A stretch of 35,809 bases of DNA. It comes from an uncultured Christensenellaceae bacterium. Lineage in GTDB: Bacteria; Bacillota; Clostridia; Christensenellales; CAG-314. The notes below the pieces were generated by a model. It was not told the origin of the DNA and made no database searches. It saw only the letters and a list, made by a program, of their open reading frames with translations. The stretch covers positions 47,879 through 83,687 of the forward strand of contig CAJUCX010000006.1 in the NCBI GenBank assembly GCA_910585195.1, written 5' to 3'. The position numbers and the translations under genes were made by a program. Shown here piece after piece: positions 8,551 to 16,503 of the stretch; positions within the stretch are counted from its first letter, which is position 1; each line of letters starts with the position of its first letter.

Positions 8551-8793
8551 ATGGACAAGTGCAAAAAATTAAGTTTGACAAACGCAGACTGCAACGGAAT
8601 TTACCGCATAAAGCAGTTTCAGGCGCAGGACGTTGCAGACAGAAGGTTGATAGACTTGGGTTTTGTAGAAGGCACCGAGATAGAAGTGCTTGGCAAAGCC
8701 GTTATGAAAACGACTCTTGCCGTAAAGATAAGAAACTCGACTATATGCATAAGACGGGCGCAAGCCGACAGAATTTTTATCGAGAGGGTGTGA
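8551..8793 (+). CDS. feoA: Ferrous iron transport accessory protein FeoA
   Basis: The 80-residue product fits the SH3-like FeoA domain: YRIKQFQAQDVADRRLIDLGFVEGTEIEVLGKA, then the TTLAVKI strand and the final IRRAQADRIFI. FeoA associates with the FeoB membrane GTPase and supports Fe(II) uptake. Six bases separate it from feoB, so they are cotranscribed. The start has no good Shine-Dalgarno and no other in-frame start upstream, which is unusual among genes here. I found no clear Fur or DtxR-like palindrome in the AT-rich 120-base upstream gap. Confidence 0.88.
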   Translation: MDKCKKLSLTNADCNGIYRIKQFQAQDVADRRLIDLGFVEGTEIEVLGKAVMKTTLAVKIRNSTICIRRAQADRIFIERV

Positions 8794-8799
8794 TTTTTT

Positions 8800-10869
8800 A
8801 TGGCTAATGCTGTTTTGGTCGGCAATTCAAACGTAGGCAAAACTACGCTGTTCAACTCTTTGACGGGACAAGATGAACATACGGGCAACTGGGCGGGGGT
8901 TACCGTAGGCGTAAAAAGCGCAGACGTTGCCGAAGGCTATACCGTTACCGATTTGCCGGGGATATATTCTTTCAACTGTTTTTCTATGGAAGAAGAGATT
9001 GCCAAAGACTATCTCGCAAAGCATAAAGGCGACAAGGTGTTTAATATTGCAGAGTGTAAAAATATTTCAAGAAATTTATTTTTGACTTTGCAAATGGTTG
9101 AAATGGGCATTACTCCGATATTGCTTATAAATATGACCGACGCCGTATATAAAAACGGCGGGAAATTTAATTGCGGCAAACTTGCGGAACAGTTGGGCTT
9201 GCAAGTGTATGAAATAGACGCAAGAAACGGCACACAGTGCAAAAAACTAATTTCAAAGTGTTTGGGTAAAACTTTAAGCAAACCCAAACAGTTGCCGTAT
9301 CTGTCCAAACTTCCGCTGTATGACATTGCGCGAATTGCAGGCATAGCAAAAAACGATATACCTGCCCTTATAAACTTGTTTTGCAAAGACGGCGACACGA
9401 TAAAAAAGTTAAATTTGCCTGAGACGGTTGTTTCCGATTTAGAACGGCTTTTGTCCGACTACGGCGATACGGCGCAATATATGGCGAAACTGCGGTACGA
9501 TTACATCGACGGGTTTATAAACGAAGTATTGGTATATAAAGACAGCGTAAACAAAAAACAAAAACTGTTTTTTAACAAATATTTTTCTCTTGCGATTTTT
9601 GCATTATTGCTAGGCGGCGTGTTTTGGCTGGTATTTGCTCAAAACGGTTTAGGCGGATTTTTGGTAAGCAAAATTGACGGAGCGCTGTCTTTGTTAAAAG
9701 ATACCTTGTCGCCTGCGCTGACCGACGGCGGAGTGCCGTTGTGGCTTGTGTCCTTTGTTATAGACGTAATAGTGGAAGGCATCGGCGTAGTCGCAAAATT
9801 TTTGCCGCAGGTTCTGCTGTTGTTTTTCTTCTTAAATATGTTGGAAGACACGGGATACATTTCGCGCGTGGCGTTTATGTTTGACGGTTTGCTAAGCAAA
9901 GTAGGGTTAAACGGCAAAAGTATCTTTACCTTGCTGTTGAGTTTAGGCTGCAACACAACTGCGGTTGCAACTTCCAACAATTTAGGAAATAAAGAAATTC
10001 AAAAAAGAACGCTGCTGCTTTCACCGTTTTTTCCTTGCAGTGCGAAGATGCCAGTATACCTTACTATACTTATGCTTGCGGCTCCGCTGCTTAAAGGTTT
10101 TGAAATCTTCGTGCTTATTGCTTTATATGCGGCGTGCATTTTGACTGCGGCATCTCTTGCCGGTGTGTTGCAGCTTTTCGGCAAGACAGAAGTAAAAAAC
10201 GACTTCGTGCTTGAAATTTCCGAAATGCGCTTGCCGTCCTTAAAAAGAGTTGCGTCGTCCGTTTGGAAAAATGCAAAAACGTTTGTGGCAAGACTTGTGG
10301 GCATTTTGTTTTTGTGCGTTGCGTTGACGTGGGTACTTAAAAGTTTCGGCGTCGGGTTTGAGTTTTTGCCGCAGGACAGAATAGAAGAATCTATACTTGC
10401 GCAAATAGGCAAGGGACTTGCATTTTTGTTTAAGCCGATAGGCATTTTCGATTGGCGCATATGCGTTGCGTTGATTTTGGGTATAACGGCAAAAGAAGTA
10501 GTAGCAGGTACGCTTATATTGTTGTTCGGTTCTTCCTTTGCGGGGGCGTTCGATTGGCAGACGGTAGTGGTAATTATGCTGTTTGTCGCGCTTTACGTGC
10601 CTTGCATAGCAACGGTTGCAATGATAAAAAAAGAATGCGGCACAAAGACGGCATTGCTATCCGTCGGCATAAATCTTACGACGGCATATTCCGTATGTTT
10701 CGTGTTTTACAGTTTTACTCTTGCCTTTGAAAAGTCGGTTGCGTTGGGCTGTACTTTAATAGGCGTAATTTTATTTATTGCCTTTACCATTGCTTTTGTG
10801 CTAAAATATTTTGGCAGATGCAAAAACTGTAAAGGATGCGCAAGTGGAAAAATTAAGTTGCACGACTGA
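8800..10869 (+). CDS. feoB: Ferrous iron transporter FeoB
   Basis: The 689-residue protein begins with a G domain: G1 as GNSNVGKTT, switch region TGNWAGVTVG, G3 as DLPGIYSF. The usual G4 NxxD appears as INMTD. A helical insert follows, then a membrane domain from about residue 260 with the Gate-type motifs TGYISRVAFMFD, LSLGCNTTAV and FFPCSAKMPVY. It imports Fe(II). Differences from the commonest FeoB are GNSN instead of GNPN, and FNIAECKNISRN where VVDATNLERN is usual. The C-terminus carries a short Cys cluster (CKNCKGC). It is the middle gene of feoA-feoB-rluA and overlaps the next gene. Confidence 0.94.
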   Translation: MANAVLVGNSNVGKTTLFNSLTGQDEHTGNWAGVTVGVKSADVAEGYTVTDLPGIYSFNCFSMEEEIAKDYLAKHKGDKVFNIAECKNISRNLFLTLQMVEMGITPILLINMTDAVYKNGGKFNCGKLAEQLGLQVYEIDARNGTQCKKLISKCLGKTLSKPKQLPYLSKLPLYDIARIAGIAKNDIPALINLFCKDGDTIKKLNLPETVVSDLERLLSDYGDTAQYMAKLRYDYIDGFINEVLVYKDSVNKKQKLFFNKYFSLAIFALLLGGVFWLVFAQNGLGGFLVSKIDGALSLLKDTLSPALTDGGVPLWLVSFVIDVIVEGIGVVAKFLPQVLLLFFFLNMLEDTGYISRVAFMFDGLLSKVGLNGKSIFTLLLSLGCNTTAVATSNNLGNKEIQKRTLLLSPFFPCSAKMPVYLTILMLAAPLLKGFEIFVLIALYAACILTAASLAGVLQLFGKTEVKNDFVLEISEMRLPSLKRVASSVWKNAKTFVARLVGILFLCVALTWVLKSFGVGFEFLPQDRIEESILAQIGKGLAFLFKPIGIFDWRICVALILGITAKEVVAGTLILLFGSSFAGAFDWQTVVVIMLFVALYVPCIATVAMIKKECGTKTALLSVGINLTTAYSVCFVFYSFTLAFEKSVALGCTLIGVILFIAFTIAFVLKYFGRCKNCKGCASGKIKLHD

Positions 10870-11674
10870 CAATACTTTGCTGTCGGAATTTATCTCGGAC
10901 AATATGTCGCTGGGCTTTTACAGAATAAAAAAACTTATTTCAGGCGGGCAGGTAAAAGTCAACGGCGTACGCACGAGAGCAGACGCCCGTCTTGAAAAAG
11001 GGGACGAAGTAGTCGTTTATGCCGACAGCGTGAAATTGAAAATAAATGTCGTTTATCGGGACGACAACGTTTTGTTTGTTGAAAAACCGTCGGGTATGGA
11101 AGTACTCGGCGAAAAGTCGTTGGAAAGTCTGGTAAATAAATTTTTTGGCGCCTCCTATATTAAAGCGGTAAACCGCCTCGACAGAAACACAACCGGCATA
11201 GTGTGTTTTGCAAAAAACCAAAAGAGTTTGGAGCAACTTCTAAACTGCTTTAAGCAAAGGCAGGTAGACAAGTTTTACGAAGCGTTGGTGTACGGCGTTC
11301 CGAAACAAAAACAAGCGGATTTGAAAGCCTTTTTGTTTAAGGACGCAAAGCAAAGCAGAGTTTATGTTTCCGATGTAAAAAAGACGGGTTACCTGCCGAT
11401 AGAAACCATATATAAAGTTAAGGAAGAGTACGGCAATTACAGCCGATTGCAGATAAAACTTGTTACCGGCAGAACTCACCAAATCAGGGCGCATATGGCA
11501 TATATCGGTCATCCGATACTTGGCGACGGTAAATATTCTTCAAACAAGATAAACGGACTGTTTCCTTTTAAGTCGCAGGCTTTGTGTGCGGTGGAGTATA
11601 AATTCAAACTGCCTGCCGAGAGTTTTTTGAGTTACTTAAACAATATAGAAATAAAAACAAAAGCGCCTTTCTGA
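10844..11674 (+). CDS. RluA family RNA pseudouridine synthase
   Basis: The 276-residue protein has an N-terminal S4-like RNA-binding part (about residues 10-60, IKKLISGGQVKVNGVR) and the RluA catalytic domain. The active-site loop reads AVNRLDRNTTGIV, with the catalytic Asp in RLDR; the common form is HRLDRxTSG. TGRTHQIRAHMAYIGHPILGD is the second family signature. It isomerises uridine in rRNA or tRNA; the exact target cannot be read from sequence. I chose GTG at 10844, which has AAAGGATG upstream and overlaps the end of feoB by 26 bases, so translation is probably coupled. A short extension to 10811 is possible. Confidence 0.88.
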   Translation: MEKLSCTTDNTLLSEFISDNMSLGFYRIKKLISGGQVKVNGVRTRADARLEKGDEVVVYADSVKLKINVVYRDDNVLFVEKPSGMEVLGEKSLESLVNKFFGASYIKAVNRLDRNTTGIVCFAKNQKSLEQLLNCFKQRQVDKFYEALVYGVPKQKQADLKAFLFKDAKQSRVYVSDVKKTGYLPIETIYKVKEEYGNYSRLQIKLVTGRTHQIRAHMAYIGHPILGDGKYSSNKINGLFPFKSQALCAVEYKFKLPAESFLSYLNNIEIKTKAPF

Positions 11675-11688
11675 CAAAACGGTAAACT

Positions 11689-11713
11689 AGCGTCGTGAAA
11701 ACGGCGCTTTTTA
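11689..11713 (+). terminator. Terminator after feoA-feoB-rluA
   Basis: Eight-bp stem AGCGTCGT / ACGGCGCT (one G-T pair) closed by a GAAA loop and followed by TTTTT. Confidence 0.85.
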
Positions 11714-11714
11714 G

Positions 11715-11743
11715 TTGCGCGAAAATTGATTTTGAATTATAAT
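11715..11743 (+). promoter_or_regulatory. Probable promoter of the Dabb gene
   Basis: TTGCGC at 11715-11720 and TATAAT at 11738-11743, 17 bases apart. The -35 is imperfect. Confidence 0.55.
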
Positions 11744-11765
11744 ACATAAAGTATAAAGGGAAACT

Positions 11766-12059
11766 ATGGTAAAGCATATTGTTTTGTATTTTTTGAAAGA
11801 CAAAAGCGAAGAATCTAAAAATGCGTTAAAGGCAAAGTTTATGTCTATGCAAGGCAAAATAGATTGCTTAAAGTCAATCGAAGTCGGCATAGATTTTATG
11901 CACAGCGACAGAAGCGCAGACGTTTCGTTGGAATGCACTTTCAACACAAAAGAAGATTTGGCAACTTATGCAGAGCATCCGGTGCACGTTCCCGTTAAGG
12001 AATATGTAAAATCCGTTGTGGAAAAATCCGTTTCCTGCGATTACGAAATAAAGGGGTAA
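11766..12059 (+). CDS. Dabb (stress-responsive A/B barrel) domain protein
   Basis: The 97-residue product begins MVKHIVLYFLKD and shows the ferredoxin-like alpha/beta pattern of Dabb proteins: a strand, a helix with EESKNALKAKFMSM, IEVGIDFMHSDRSADVSLECTF, then the AEHPVHVPVKEYV helix with the conserved HP. These are small dimeric cytosolic proteins; some bind hydrophobic ligands, but most have unknown roles. It is followed after three bases by the cyclophilin-like lipoprotein gene, forming a two-gene operon, though the pairing gives no clear functional hint. Confidence 0.85.
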   Translation: MVKHIVLYFLKDKSEESKNALKAKFMSMQGKIDCLKSIEVGIDFMHSDRSADVSLECTFNTKEDLATYAEHPVHVPVKEYVKSVVEKSVSCDYEIKG

Positions 12060-12062
12060 ACA

Positions 12063-12845
12063 ATGAAGAAGTTTTTAGTGGCGTTGATGGCGACGGTAAT
12101 GCTGTTTAGTTTTACGGCGTGCTCTTCAAACTATTTAGAGGTTCCGGAAGATAAAAATCCTGTCGTTACTTTTAATTTACAATATGACCTTGACGACGGA
12201 GCGGGCGTGCGCGTTGTAGAATTGAACTACGTTTTATATTACAACAAAGCGCCTAGCACGGTTGCCAATTTTGTAAATCTCGTTAACGAAAAATATTACG
12301 ACAACAAAATTATACACTATCTCAATACGCAAGACGGCACAGACAGCCTTTCTTACGTTTCGGCAGGTCAATATTATTACGACGAAGACGACGGAATAAT
12401 AAACGACAAAAAAAATTACAGCATAAAGGGCGAGTTTACGGCAAATCAATGGGTTGACGAAGAAGGCGAACCTATAAACGATTTGACTCACGTGTTCGGC
12501 GCGTTGGCGATGGACAGACTGTCTGGCAGCGGCGCGGTATTTGACAGCGCGTCTACGGCATTCTACTTTGTGCTTAACGAAAACGTCGAGCGCGACAGAA
12601 ATTATTGCGTATTCGGTATGGTGCAAAGTTCTTCATACAAATTGGGGGACAGTCAGTTTGCAGCGGTAGACGGACTTCACGAGCAATTTGTAAGAGATTT
12701 GTCTAATATGAGTACAGAAACAAAGAGCACAAAAGACGGCAAAACAACGCTTACAAGTTTGCCTAAAAACAGAATCGTGTTGACGTCTGTTACGGTAAAT
12801 ACTTTTGGCATAGATTATTCAAATGCAAAAATCGTAAAAGCATAA
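12063..12845 (+). CDS. Cyclophilin-like (peptidyl-prolyl isomerase family) lipoprotein
   Basis: The 260-residue protein has a lipoprotein signal: MKKFLVALMATVMLF, then lipobox FTAC with Cys near residue 19. The mature part resembles the cyclophilin fold: VELNYVLYYNKAPSTVANFVNLV at the start of the barrel, YYDNKIIHYL, and HVFGALAMDR (the GxLSMA-type motif), with an insertion of acidic tyrosine-rich sequence. The usual catalytic Phe-His-Arg pattern (FHRV) reads IHYL, so proline isomerase activity is doubtful. It should be anchored outside the membrane and may be a chaperone. The Shine-Dalgarno (GGGGTAA) overlaps the end of the Dabb gene. Confidence 0.8.
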   Translation: MKKFLVALMATVMLFSFTACSSNYLEVPEDKNPVVTFNLQYDLDDGAGVRVVELNYVLYYNKAPSTVANFVNLVNEKYYDNKIIHYLNTQDGTDSLSYVSAGQYYYDEDDGIINDKKNYSIKGEFTANQWVDEEGEPINDLTHVFGALAMDRLSGSGAVFDSASTAFYFVLNENVERDRNYCVFGMVQSSSYKLGDSQFAAVDGLHEQFVRDLSNMSTETKSTKDGKTTLTSLPKNRIVLTSVTVNTFGIDYSNAKIVKA

Positions 12846-12853
12846 ACTAAGAT

Positions 12854-12879
12854 AAAATCCGCCGAAAGGCGGATTTTTT
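12854..12879 (+). terminator. Terminator after the Dabb-cyclophilin operon
   Basis: Stem AAAATCCGCC / GGCGGATTTT with GAAA loop and a T tract. The 220 bases after it, to 13099, are AT-rich and hold only the next promoter. Confidence 0.92.
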
Positions 12880-13062
12880 ATTTTCGGTTGAAATAAATTA
12901 TTAAAACATAAAATTTAGACAAATCAAAAATTTTACAAAATTTGAAATTCTTTTTTGCAGAAAACATTTTGTTTTTTGAAAGCGTTCGAGTATTCAAAAG
13001 CGTCTGTATGTTTTTATAATAAAAAAAATCGATAAGTAATTTAAGTCAAAGTATTTCTGCAC

Positions 13063-13091
13063 TTGACAATTTTGTCCGTGTGGTCAATAAT
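13063..13091 (+). promoter_or_regulatory. Promoter of DUF512-der-plsY, possibly giving a leaderless mRNA
   Basis: TTGACA at 13063-13068 and AATAAT at 13086-13091 are 17 bases apart. The expected start point is within a few bases of the ATG at 13100, leaving no room for a Shine-Dalgarno. Confidence 0.65.
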
Positions 13092-13099
13092 GAAAATAT

Positions 13100-14401
13100 A
13101 TGCTTAAAATTTTATTTGTGGAGCCTGATTCGGTCGGAAGCGAAATAGGGTTGGAAGCGGGCGACGCGATAACACACTTTAACGGAGAAGAAGTTGCCGA
13201 CGTGCTCGATTACGAGTATTACGAAGGGCAGGAAGATTTTACTATTACAGTACTTGCCAAAACCGGAGAATCCGTTGTTGCGGAAATTTCCAAAGATGCG
13301 GACGAAACTTTGGGGCTTACCTTCGAAGATAAATGTTACTTAACGGCAAGGGCTTGCAGAAACAAATGTATTTTTTGTTTTGTAGACCAACTGCCAAAAG
13401 GTATGCGCAAGACGCTTTACTTCAAAGACGACGACTGGCGGCTGTCTTTCGTTTCCGGCAATTACGTAACCTTTACTAATCTTACGGAAAATGAAATCAA
13501 GCGAATATGCGGCAAAAAGTTTTCGCCGCTTTACGTTTCCGTACACGCGACTGACGACAATGTAAGGCGCAATATGCTGCAAAACAAAACGGCGGCGGAT
13601 ATTCTGCCGCTTATGAAGAGATTTGCCGACAGCGGCGTCGTTATGCACACTCAGATAGTGTTGTGTCCGGACGTCAACGACGGTCGGGTTTTGCAAAAAA
13701 GTTTGCAGGATTTGTTTGAGTTATATCCGCAAGTTCAATCCGTTGCGATAGTGCCGGTGGGACTTACTAAACACAGACAAGGTCTTTTTGAGGTAAAACC
13801 GGTAGATAAAGCAAAGGCAAACGAAATAATATCGCAAGTAGAAGATTTTGCTTTGAAATGCAAACAAAAAACAGGCTCTAATTTTGCCTTTTGCTCCGAC
13901 GAGTTTTACGTCGTTGCACAAAAAGAAATTCCGCCGTATGAATATTATGAAGATTTTGCACAGATAGAAAACGGCGTCGGGTTGCTTGCAAAATTCAAAC
14001 GCGAGTTTGAAGAAGGTACAGAAACTTTTACCAAAGCCAAAAAAGAGTCTTTTACCATTGCAACGGGAGATTCGTCTTACGATTTTATCTGCGGTTTGGT
14101 ACGGCAGCTTAAAATTAAATTCGGCGTAAATTGTGAAGTAATAAAGGTAGTAAACAAATTTTTCGGCGACAGCGTAACCGTCAGCGGGTTACTTACGGCG
14201 CAGGATATTTTAGATGCGCTTGGCAAAAATAAAGTAAACGATACTTTGTTGTTGCCGAGGTCGTTGTTGAGAGAGATAGAGGACGTTTTTCTCGACGGTA
14301 TGACGCTTGCGGAGTTTAAGAGTAAAGTAGGCAAAAAGGTGGAAGTCGTAGAAAACGACGGCTTCGATTTTTGCGCTCATATGTTGAAAGGAGAGTTTTA
14401 A
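13100..14401 (+). CDS. DUF512 family PDZ/radical-SAM-like protein
   Basis: The 433-residue product has an N-terminal PDZ-like part (SVGSEIGLEAGDAITHFNGEEV) and then a Cys-rich core, CRNKCIFCFVDQLPKGMR, resembling a radical SAM CxxxCxxC site. DDWRLSFVSGNYVTFTNL and the DUF512 domain (FTIATGDSSYDFI, NKFFGDSVTVSGLLTAQDI) follow. This family is widespread in Clostridia and is usually found just upstream of der, as here. Its substrate is not established to my knowledge. Its stop overlaps the der start (TAATG). No ribosome binding site precedes the start; with the promoter so close the mRNA may be leaderless. Confidence 0.9.
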   Translation: MLKILFVEPDSVGSEIGLEAGDAITHFNGEEVADVLDYEYYEGQEDFTITVLAKTGESVVAEISKDADETLGLTFEDKCYLTARACRNKCIFCFVDQLPKGMRKTLYFKDDDWRLSFVSGNYVTFTNLTENEIKRICGKKFSPLYVSVHATDDNVRRNMLQNKTAADILPLMKRFADSGVVMHTQIVLCPDVNDGRVLQKSLQDLFELYPQVQSVAIVPVGLTKHRQGLFEVKPVDKAKANEIISQVEDFALKCKQKTGSNFAFCSDEFYVVAQKEIPPYEYYEDFAQIENGVGLLAKFKREFEEGTETFTKAKKESFTIATGDSSYDFICGLVRQLKIKFGVNCEVIKVVNKFFGDSVTVSGLLTAQDILDALGKNKVNDTLLLPRSLLREIEDVFLDGMTLAEFKSKVGKKVEVVENDGFDFCAHMLKGEF

Positions 14402-15726
14402 TGGCAAGACCGCTTGTCGCAGTAGTAGGAAAACCAAACGTAGGCAAATCTACGTTTTTCAATAAAGTTTCCGGCGACAGAAAATCAATAGTTTTAGATA
14501 CGCCGGGTGTAACTCGGGACAGAATATATGCCGACGTAGAGTGGTGCGGTTATAAATTTACGCTTGTAGACACAGGCGGCATTACGCTTGGCGAAAACGA
14601 CGCGATAACCGTACACATACGCAAACAGGCGGAAATTGCAATGGAAATAAGCGACGTAATTTTGTTTTTCGTAGACGGCAAAAACGGTCTTACGGCGGAA
14701 GACTACGACGTTGTGGATTTGCTGCGCCGCACTAAAAAGAACGTGCTGCTGGTAGTAAATAAAATAGACAACTTTCCTGCGGAAGATTTGTCGGATTTTT
14801 ACTCTTTGGGTATAGGCGAGCCTATGCCTATTTCCAGCGAGCATATGAAGGGCGTAGGCGATTTGCTTGACGAAGTGGTAAAACACTTTGACGAAAGCGC
14901 GACGGAAGACGACGAAGATGACGTAATAAAAATTGCAGTGGTAGGCAAACCGAATGCAGGCAAATCATCTTTGGTAAATAAATTGCTTGGGTTCGAGCGC
15001 AGCATAGTTTCCGACGTGGCGGGCACTACGCGCGACGCGATAGACACGCCGTTTGAAGTGGACGGGCAAAAGTACGTCATTATAGACACGGCAGGCATAC
15101 GCAGAAAGCGCAGTGTAGACGATTCGGTAGAGTATTACAGCGTTATTCGTGCGTTGGCGTCCATAAGAAAGGCAGACGTTTGTTTGATAGTATTTGACGC
15201 AAACGAAAATATTTCCGAGCAAGACGTCAAAATTTCGGGTTACGTTCACGAGCAGGGCAAGCCGTCTATTGTAGTTATAAACAAGTGGGATTTGATAGAA
15301 AAGGATACTTTTACGGTAGAAAAATACAATAAAAAATTAAAGTGCGATTTGGCGTTTATGGACTATTTCAAATCTCTTACGGTTTCGGCAAAAACAGGTC
15401 TGCGCATAAATAAACTGTTAGAGATGGTAAATTACGTTTATCAAAAATCAGTTATGCGCATAACCACCGGCGTGCTGAACGACGTTTTGACAGATGCGAC
15501 TCTTACGGTGGAGCCTCCTGCAAAAAAAGGCAGACGGCTTAAAATTCTTTATGCTACGCAGCCGGCAATTCAGCCGCCGACTTTCGTTATTTTTGTAAAT
15601 GACGCCGACCTTATGCATTTTTCTTATAAGAGATATTTGGAAAACAGTCTGCGTAAAGCATTCGGTTTCGACGGCACGCCGATTAAAGTTATTATACGCA
15701 GCAAAGGTGAAAAGGACGAAAAATGA
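14401..15726 (+). CDS. der: Ribosome biogenesis GTPase Der (EngA)
   Basis: The 441-residue protein has two tandem GTPase domains. The first has GKPNVGKSTFF, DTPGVTRDR, DTGGI and NKID. The second has GKPNAGKSSLVNKL, DVAGTTRDAIDTPF, DTAGIRRK and NKWD. A C-terminal KH-like domain follows (residues about 350-440, with PATQPPTFVIFVN-like strands). Der is needed for 50S subunit maturation. The ATG at 14401 has GAAAGGAGAG upstream and overlaps the previous stop by one base. Its own stop overlaps plsY by four bases. Confidence 0.97.
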   Translation: MARPLVAVVGKPNVGKSTFFNKVSGDRKSIVLDTPGVTRDRIYADVEWCGYKFTLVDTGGITLGENDAITVHIRKQAEIAMEISDVILFFVDGKNGLTAEDYDVVDLLRRTKKNVLLVVNKIDNFPAEDLSDFYSLGIGEPMPISSEHMKGVGDLLDEVVKHFDESATEDDEDDVIKIAVVGKPNAGKSSLVNKLLGFERSIVSDVAGTTRDAIDTPFEVDGQKYVIIDTAGIRRKRSVDDSVEYYSVIRALASIRKADVCLIVFDANENISEQDVKISGYVHEQGKPSIVVINKWDLIEKDTFTVEKYNKKLKCDLAFMDYFKSLTVSAKTGLRINKLLEMVNYVYQKSVMRITTGVLNDVLTDATLTVEPPAKKGRRLKILYATQPAIQPPTFVIFVNDADLMHFSYKRYLENSLRKAFGFDGTPIKVIIRSKGEKDEK

Positions 15727-16409
15727 TTATATTGGATTATTGGTGGCAGTTGCTCGTCGGCGGGCTTGTCGTTTATTTTTTGTGTAATATAAATTACGCC
15801 GTGTTGATTTCCAAAGGCTTCAAAAAGCAAGACATAAGAGAGTGCGGCAGTGGAAATCCCGGCACGACTAATATGCTGCGTTCTTTCGGTTTTAAGTACG
15901 GAGTGCTTACCTTCTTTTTGGACGCGTTAAAGGGCTTAATTTCGGCGCTTGCGGGTTTGCTTATATTTCAGGCAATCGGTGCGGAGGAACTTGTCTGCAA
16001 GTTTGCAGGCTATTTTTGGGGTATGTGCGCAATTTTGGGGCACGTTTACCCGTTATTTCTCAAATTTAAGGGCGGTAAGGGGTTTGCTACCACAATAGGT
16101 GCGTTTTTGGTTGTAAACTTTATGTGGACGGCAATCTTTATAGTCGTAGGTTTAATCTTGCTTTTTATCTGGGACTATATGAGCGTATTTGCCTTGTTTT
16201 TTGCAACTGCTTTGTTGGTGCAAAATATAATTACTCTTGCAACGACCGACGCGATTACGCAAGCGGGCGCTTTGGTGTTTTTCGTCGTTGTGCTTGTTAT
16301 AAATTGGTTTACCGTCATATTTGCACACAGAGGAAATATCAAGCGGCTGTTTAAGGGGTGCGAAAACAAGACAGGCATAAGAAAGATATTCAAGAAAAAA
16401 GAAAAATAA
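15723..16409 (+). CDS. plsY: Glycerol-3-phosphate acyltransferase PlsY
   Basis: The 228-residue integral membrane protein has about five to six hydrophobic segments and the PlsY signatures: the RECGSGNPGTTNMLR loop (motif 1), FKGGKGFATTIGAFL (motif 2) and the C-terminal FAHRGNIKRL (motif 3). It transfers the acyl group from acyl-phosphate to glycerol-3-phosphate, making lysophosphatidic acid. The start overlaps the der stop in an ATGA, so the two are translationally coupled; der-plsY is a common pair in Bacillota. A basic tail (KIFKKKEK) ends the protein. Confidence 0.95.
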   Translation: MIILDYWWQLLVGGLVVYFLCNINYAVLISKGFKKQDIRECGSGNPGTTNMLRSFGFKYGVLTFFLDALKGLISALAGLLIFQAIGAEELVCKFAGYFWGMCAILGHVYPLFLKFKGGKGFATTIGAFLVVNFMWTAIFIVVGLILLFIWDYMSVFALFFATALLVQNIITLATTDAITQAGALVFFVVVLVINWFTVIFAHRGNIKRLFKGCENKTGIRKIFKKKEK

Positions 16410-16412
16410 TTC

Positions 16413-16436
16413 AGACGGCATAGGCCGTCTTTTTTA
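16413..16436 (+). terminator. Terminator after plsY
   Basis: Seven-bp stem AGACGGC / GCCGTCT, loop ATAG, followed by TTTTTT. Confidence 0.88.
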
Positions 16437-16503
16437 TTGTTCTAACACGTTTTTCTTCGGCATATATTTTAGCAATTGAATGTGGGTAGGGAGGAGAACG
16501 GTT

